This document shows, piece by piece, positions 62,211 through 64,000 of a DNA stretch of 64,000 nt. Positions within the stretch are counted from its first letter, which is position 1. Each line of letters opens with the position of its first letter. This stretch comes from Rhodospirillaceae bacterium MC! (GTDB lineage: Bacteria > Pseudomonadota > Alphaproteobacteria > MC1): contig NQOV01000002.1 in assembly GCA_002632265.1 (NCBI GenBank), positions 1 through 64,000 of the forward strand, read 5' to 3'. The notes beneath the pieces were generated by a model that worked only from the letters and a program-made list of their open reading frames with translations, was not told the origin of the DNA and searched no databases. A program made the position numbers and the translations under genes.

Positions 62211-64000
62211 CTAGAAAGGTTTGATATCTAACTTATCTAGCATTTCTTTGGCGGTTAGTTGTTTAAAGAAAGGTAGATGATCGTTCCAGTTGTTTAGGAT
62301 CTCGAAAGCGATAGAAGATTGGGTATTGGTTAGATAATCTTCTAGGTGAGATTTAAGGATATCTTGGTAGTGGGATACTTCCACGTTATGGACGATGACT
62401 GTATCGCTATTGGTTTGTTTTTCCACTGTTTTATTTTTATCGTAGATAAATACCAAACCGCCACTCATACCAGCACCAAAATTAGATCCAATTTCGCCTA
62501 GGATGATAGCCACACCACCAGTCATATATTCACAACCGTTATTTCCGCAACCCTCGGCAATGGCGATACCGCCTGAATTTCTAACGCAAAAGCGTTCGCC
62601 TGCTTTACCGTTTGCCATGAGTTTACCTGATGTAGCTCCGTACATGGCAGTATTACCGATAATGGTATTTTGCCCGCTCACTAGGTTAGATTTTAACGGT
62701 GGTTTTATGATAATAGTAGCACCGCTTAAGCCTTTACCTACGTAATCGTTAGCGTCGCCATATACTTCGAGCTTAAGACCGTAAGTGGCGAATGCTCCTA
62801 GGGATTGCCCTGCTGATCCGTCTAATCTTAAGGTAATTTGATTTTCTCTTATGCTGATTGTTTTGGATTTTCTTGTAATATACGAGCTGATTTTCGTTCC
62901 TACAGATCTATGAATATTCTTAACTTTTAACGCCAATTGAAGATTGGTTTTACTTTTAACCGCTTTTCTGATATCACTAAAGATAATATGATCCAAAGTT
63001 GTCGGAAGTTCATTTCGTCCTTCAATTGAGTAAACTCGTGGATGTTTCCAACTATCGGCGGTGGCGATGATCGGATTAAGATCCAAGTTATCAAGCCACG
63101 AATTACCATGACTCACTTGAGAAAGTAAATCCGCACGCCCTACGATTTCTTCGATAGAAGTATATCCCAACTCGGCTAAAATTTCTTCTACTTCTTGAGC
63201 CATAAAAGTAACTAAATTGATCACATGTTGAGATTTTCCCTTAAAGAATGCTCGCAGATCTTCCTTTTGGGTACAGATACCGAAAGGACAAGTATTCGTA
63301 TGGCACTGTCTTAACATTTGGCAACCCATGGCGATTAAAGCGATAGTTCCCAAGCCGAATTCTTCTGCTCCTAACATAGCACCGATGACAATGTCTCGCC
63401 CTGTGCGGATTCCGCCGTCTACTCGTAATTTTACCTTATGGCGTAAGGCGTTCATGGTCAAGACTTGATTGGCAGAAGCTAAGCCCATTTCCCATGGCAT
63501 ACCAGCATAGAAGATAGATCCTTGTGGGCTTGCTCCTGTACCGCCGTCCGATCCTGATATGACGATAGTATCAGCTCCAGCCTTGGCTACCCCTGCTGTA
63601 ATTGTACCGATACCAATACGAGATGTTAACTTAACGCACACTGTGGCAGTGGGGTTAATTTGTTTCAGATCGTAAATTAATTGTGCCAGATCTTCGATGG
63701 AATAAACGTCATGATGTGGCGGTGGCGAAATTAAGCTCACTCCAGGAGTAGCATGGCGTAATTTGGCGATTTCTAAAGTTACCTTAAAGCCAGGTAACTG
63801 ACCACCTTCCCCAGGTTTTGCCCCTTGAGCTACTTTAATTTCTAGCTCTTCGGCAGAGTTTAAATATTCGGCAGTAACTCCGAATCTACCAGATGCTACC
63901 TGCTTAATTTTCGAATTGGCATTGTCGCCATTTTCGTAAGGTGTGAAACGGTCTGTACTTTCTCCGCCCTCGCCTGATGAAGATTTCGCTCCGATTCGAT
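62211..64000 (-). CDS. gltB: Glutamate synthase large subunit, C-terminal part (partial)
   Basis: The frame is open to the right edge of the window, so the 5' part lies outside. About 596 residues are visible. The GTG at 63740 is internal: the sequence before it reads IGAKSSSGEGGES...NSKIKQVASGRFGVT...KVAQGAKPGEGGQLPG, conserved in GltB. The FMN-binding synthase domain (SLISPPPHHDVYSIEDLAQLI), the [3Fe-4S] cysteines (CQMLRQCHTNTCPFGIC) and the C-terminal beta-helix with repeated Gly motifs (GGIAIAEGCGNNGCEYMTGGVAIILGEIGSNFGAGMSGG) follow. It makes glutamate from glutamine and 2-oxoglutarate; gltD is not in the window. Confidence 0.96.
   Translation of the reverse strand, partial: RIGAKSSSGEGGESTDRFTPYENGDNANSKIKQVASGRFGVTAEYLNSAEELEIKVAQGAKPGEGGQLPGFKVTLEIAKLRHATPGVSLISPPPHHDVYSIEDLAQLIYDLKQINPTATVCVKLTSRIGIGTITAGVAKAGADTIVISGSDGGTGASPQGSIFYAGMPWEMGLASANQVLTMNALRHKVKLRVDGGIRTGRDIVIGAMLGAEEFGLGTIALIAMGCQMLRQCHTNTCPFGICTQKEDLRAFFKGKSQHVINLVTFMAQEVEEILAELGYTSIEEIVGRADLLSQVSHGNSWLDNLDLNPIIATADSWKHPRVYSIEGRNELPTTLDHIIFSDIRKAVKSKTNLQLALKVKNIHRSVGTKISSYITRKSKTISIRENQITLRLDGSAGQSLGAFATYGLKLEVYGDANDYVGKGLSGATIIIKPPLKSNLVSGQNTIIGNTAMYGATSGKLMANGKAGERFCVRNSGGIAIAEGCGNNGCEYMTGGVAIILGEIGSNFGAGMSGGLVFIYDKNKTVEKQTNSDTVIVHNVEVSHYQDILKSHLEDYLTNTQSSIAFEILNNWNDHLPFFKQLTAKEMLDKLDIKPF

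Overview
The window is a contiguous piece of a low-GC, Gram-negative, flagellated alphaproteobacterial chromosome. The evidence is a set of alphaproteobacterial marker genes: a CckA-type hybrid kinase, the flagellar regulator FliX, a DUF3572 protein, a DUF3035/BamF-like lipoprotein after ileS-lspA, a single-cysteine DksA, and RpoH with the alphaproteobacterial-type sequence. LptD, MlaA, several lipoproteins and an outer-membrane-like fragment show a normal LPS envelope. I cannot name the genus. No rRNA or tRNA gene, CRISPR array, prophage or insertion sequence with a transposase was found.

Layout. 1-6.1 kb: 3' end of a probable outer-membrane beta-barrel gene, a very large Maf/DUF115 protein (flagellin glycosylation type), and kduI-kduD for unsaturated uronate catabolism. 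6.3-16.9 kb: UvrD/PcrA helicase, an MlaA-like protein with a long 8-residue tandem repeat, the division cluster ftsE-ftsX-ftsB-like, rpoH, and a 1.2-kb AT-rich gene desert before a Pro/Gly-repeat protein. 17-23.5 kb: pgi, then fliX-dksA-DUF3572-flgE and an unknown gene. 24-32.8 kb (minus strand): a nitronate monooxygenase-like flavoprotein, the translation/RNA cluster truB-rpsO-pnp, a TauE/SafE permease, an rRNA m5C methyltransferase, a periplasmic cyclophilin. 33-42.5 kb: a sel1 lipoprotein gene broken by a stop codon, a membrane protein, nrdA/nrdB with NrdR boxes, a YibQ-like deacetylase, a second Sel1 lipoprotein, and BamF-like/lspA/ileS. 46-64 kb: a beta-propeller lipoprotein (possible polysaccharide lyase), a His-rich secreted protein, cckA, lptD, a HAD protein, a CZB-domain chemoreceptor, an M24 peptidase, an L-serine dehydratase and the 3' part of gltB.

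Functional links. kduI/kduD and the surface beta-propeller lipoprotein may act on the same uronate-containing polysaccharide. fliX, flgE, the Maf protein and the chemoreceptor belong to motility. cckA sits in a window that also holds phased TTAA-N7-TTAA (CtrA-type) arrays before mlaA and lptD and one at the -35 position before an unknown gene downstream of flgE. flgE itself has a good sigma-54 (-24/-12) match.

The most unusual signal is between the genes. Five loci carry the same composite element just downstream of a stop codon, always in the direction of transcription: 33-nt tandem units that each fold into two small hairpins (with compensatory base changes between copies), then a conserved core, usually followed by a perfect GGCC-centred palindrome or a 130-155 bp MITE-like unit. 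A second 3'-end hairpin family (GTGAAAAAGCACTT type) follows mlaA, pgi, nrdA and nrdB. In addition, many genes switch from T-ending to C-ending codons and become C-rich and G-poor toward their 3' end, which resembles Rho-utilisation sequence. Together these suggest an unusual, repeat-based system of mRNA 3'-end formation or regulation in this organism.
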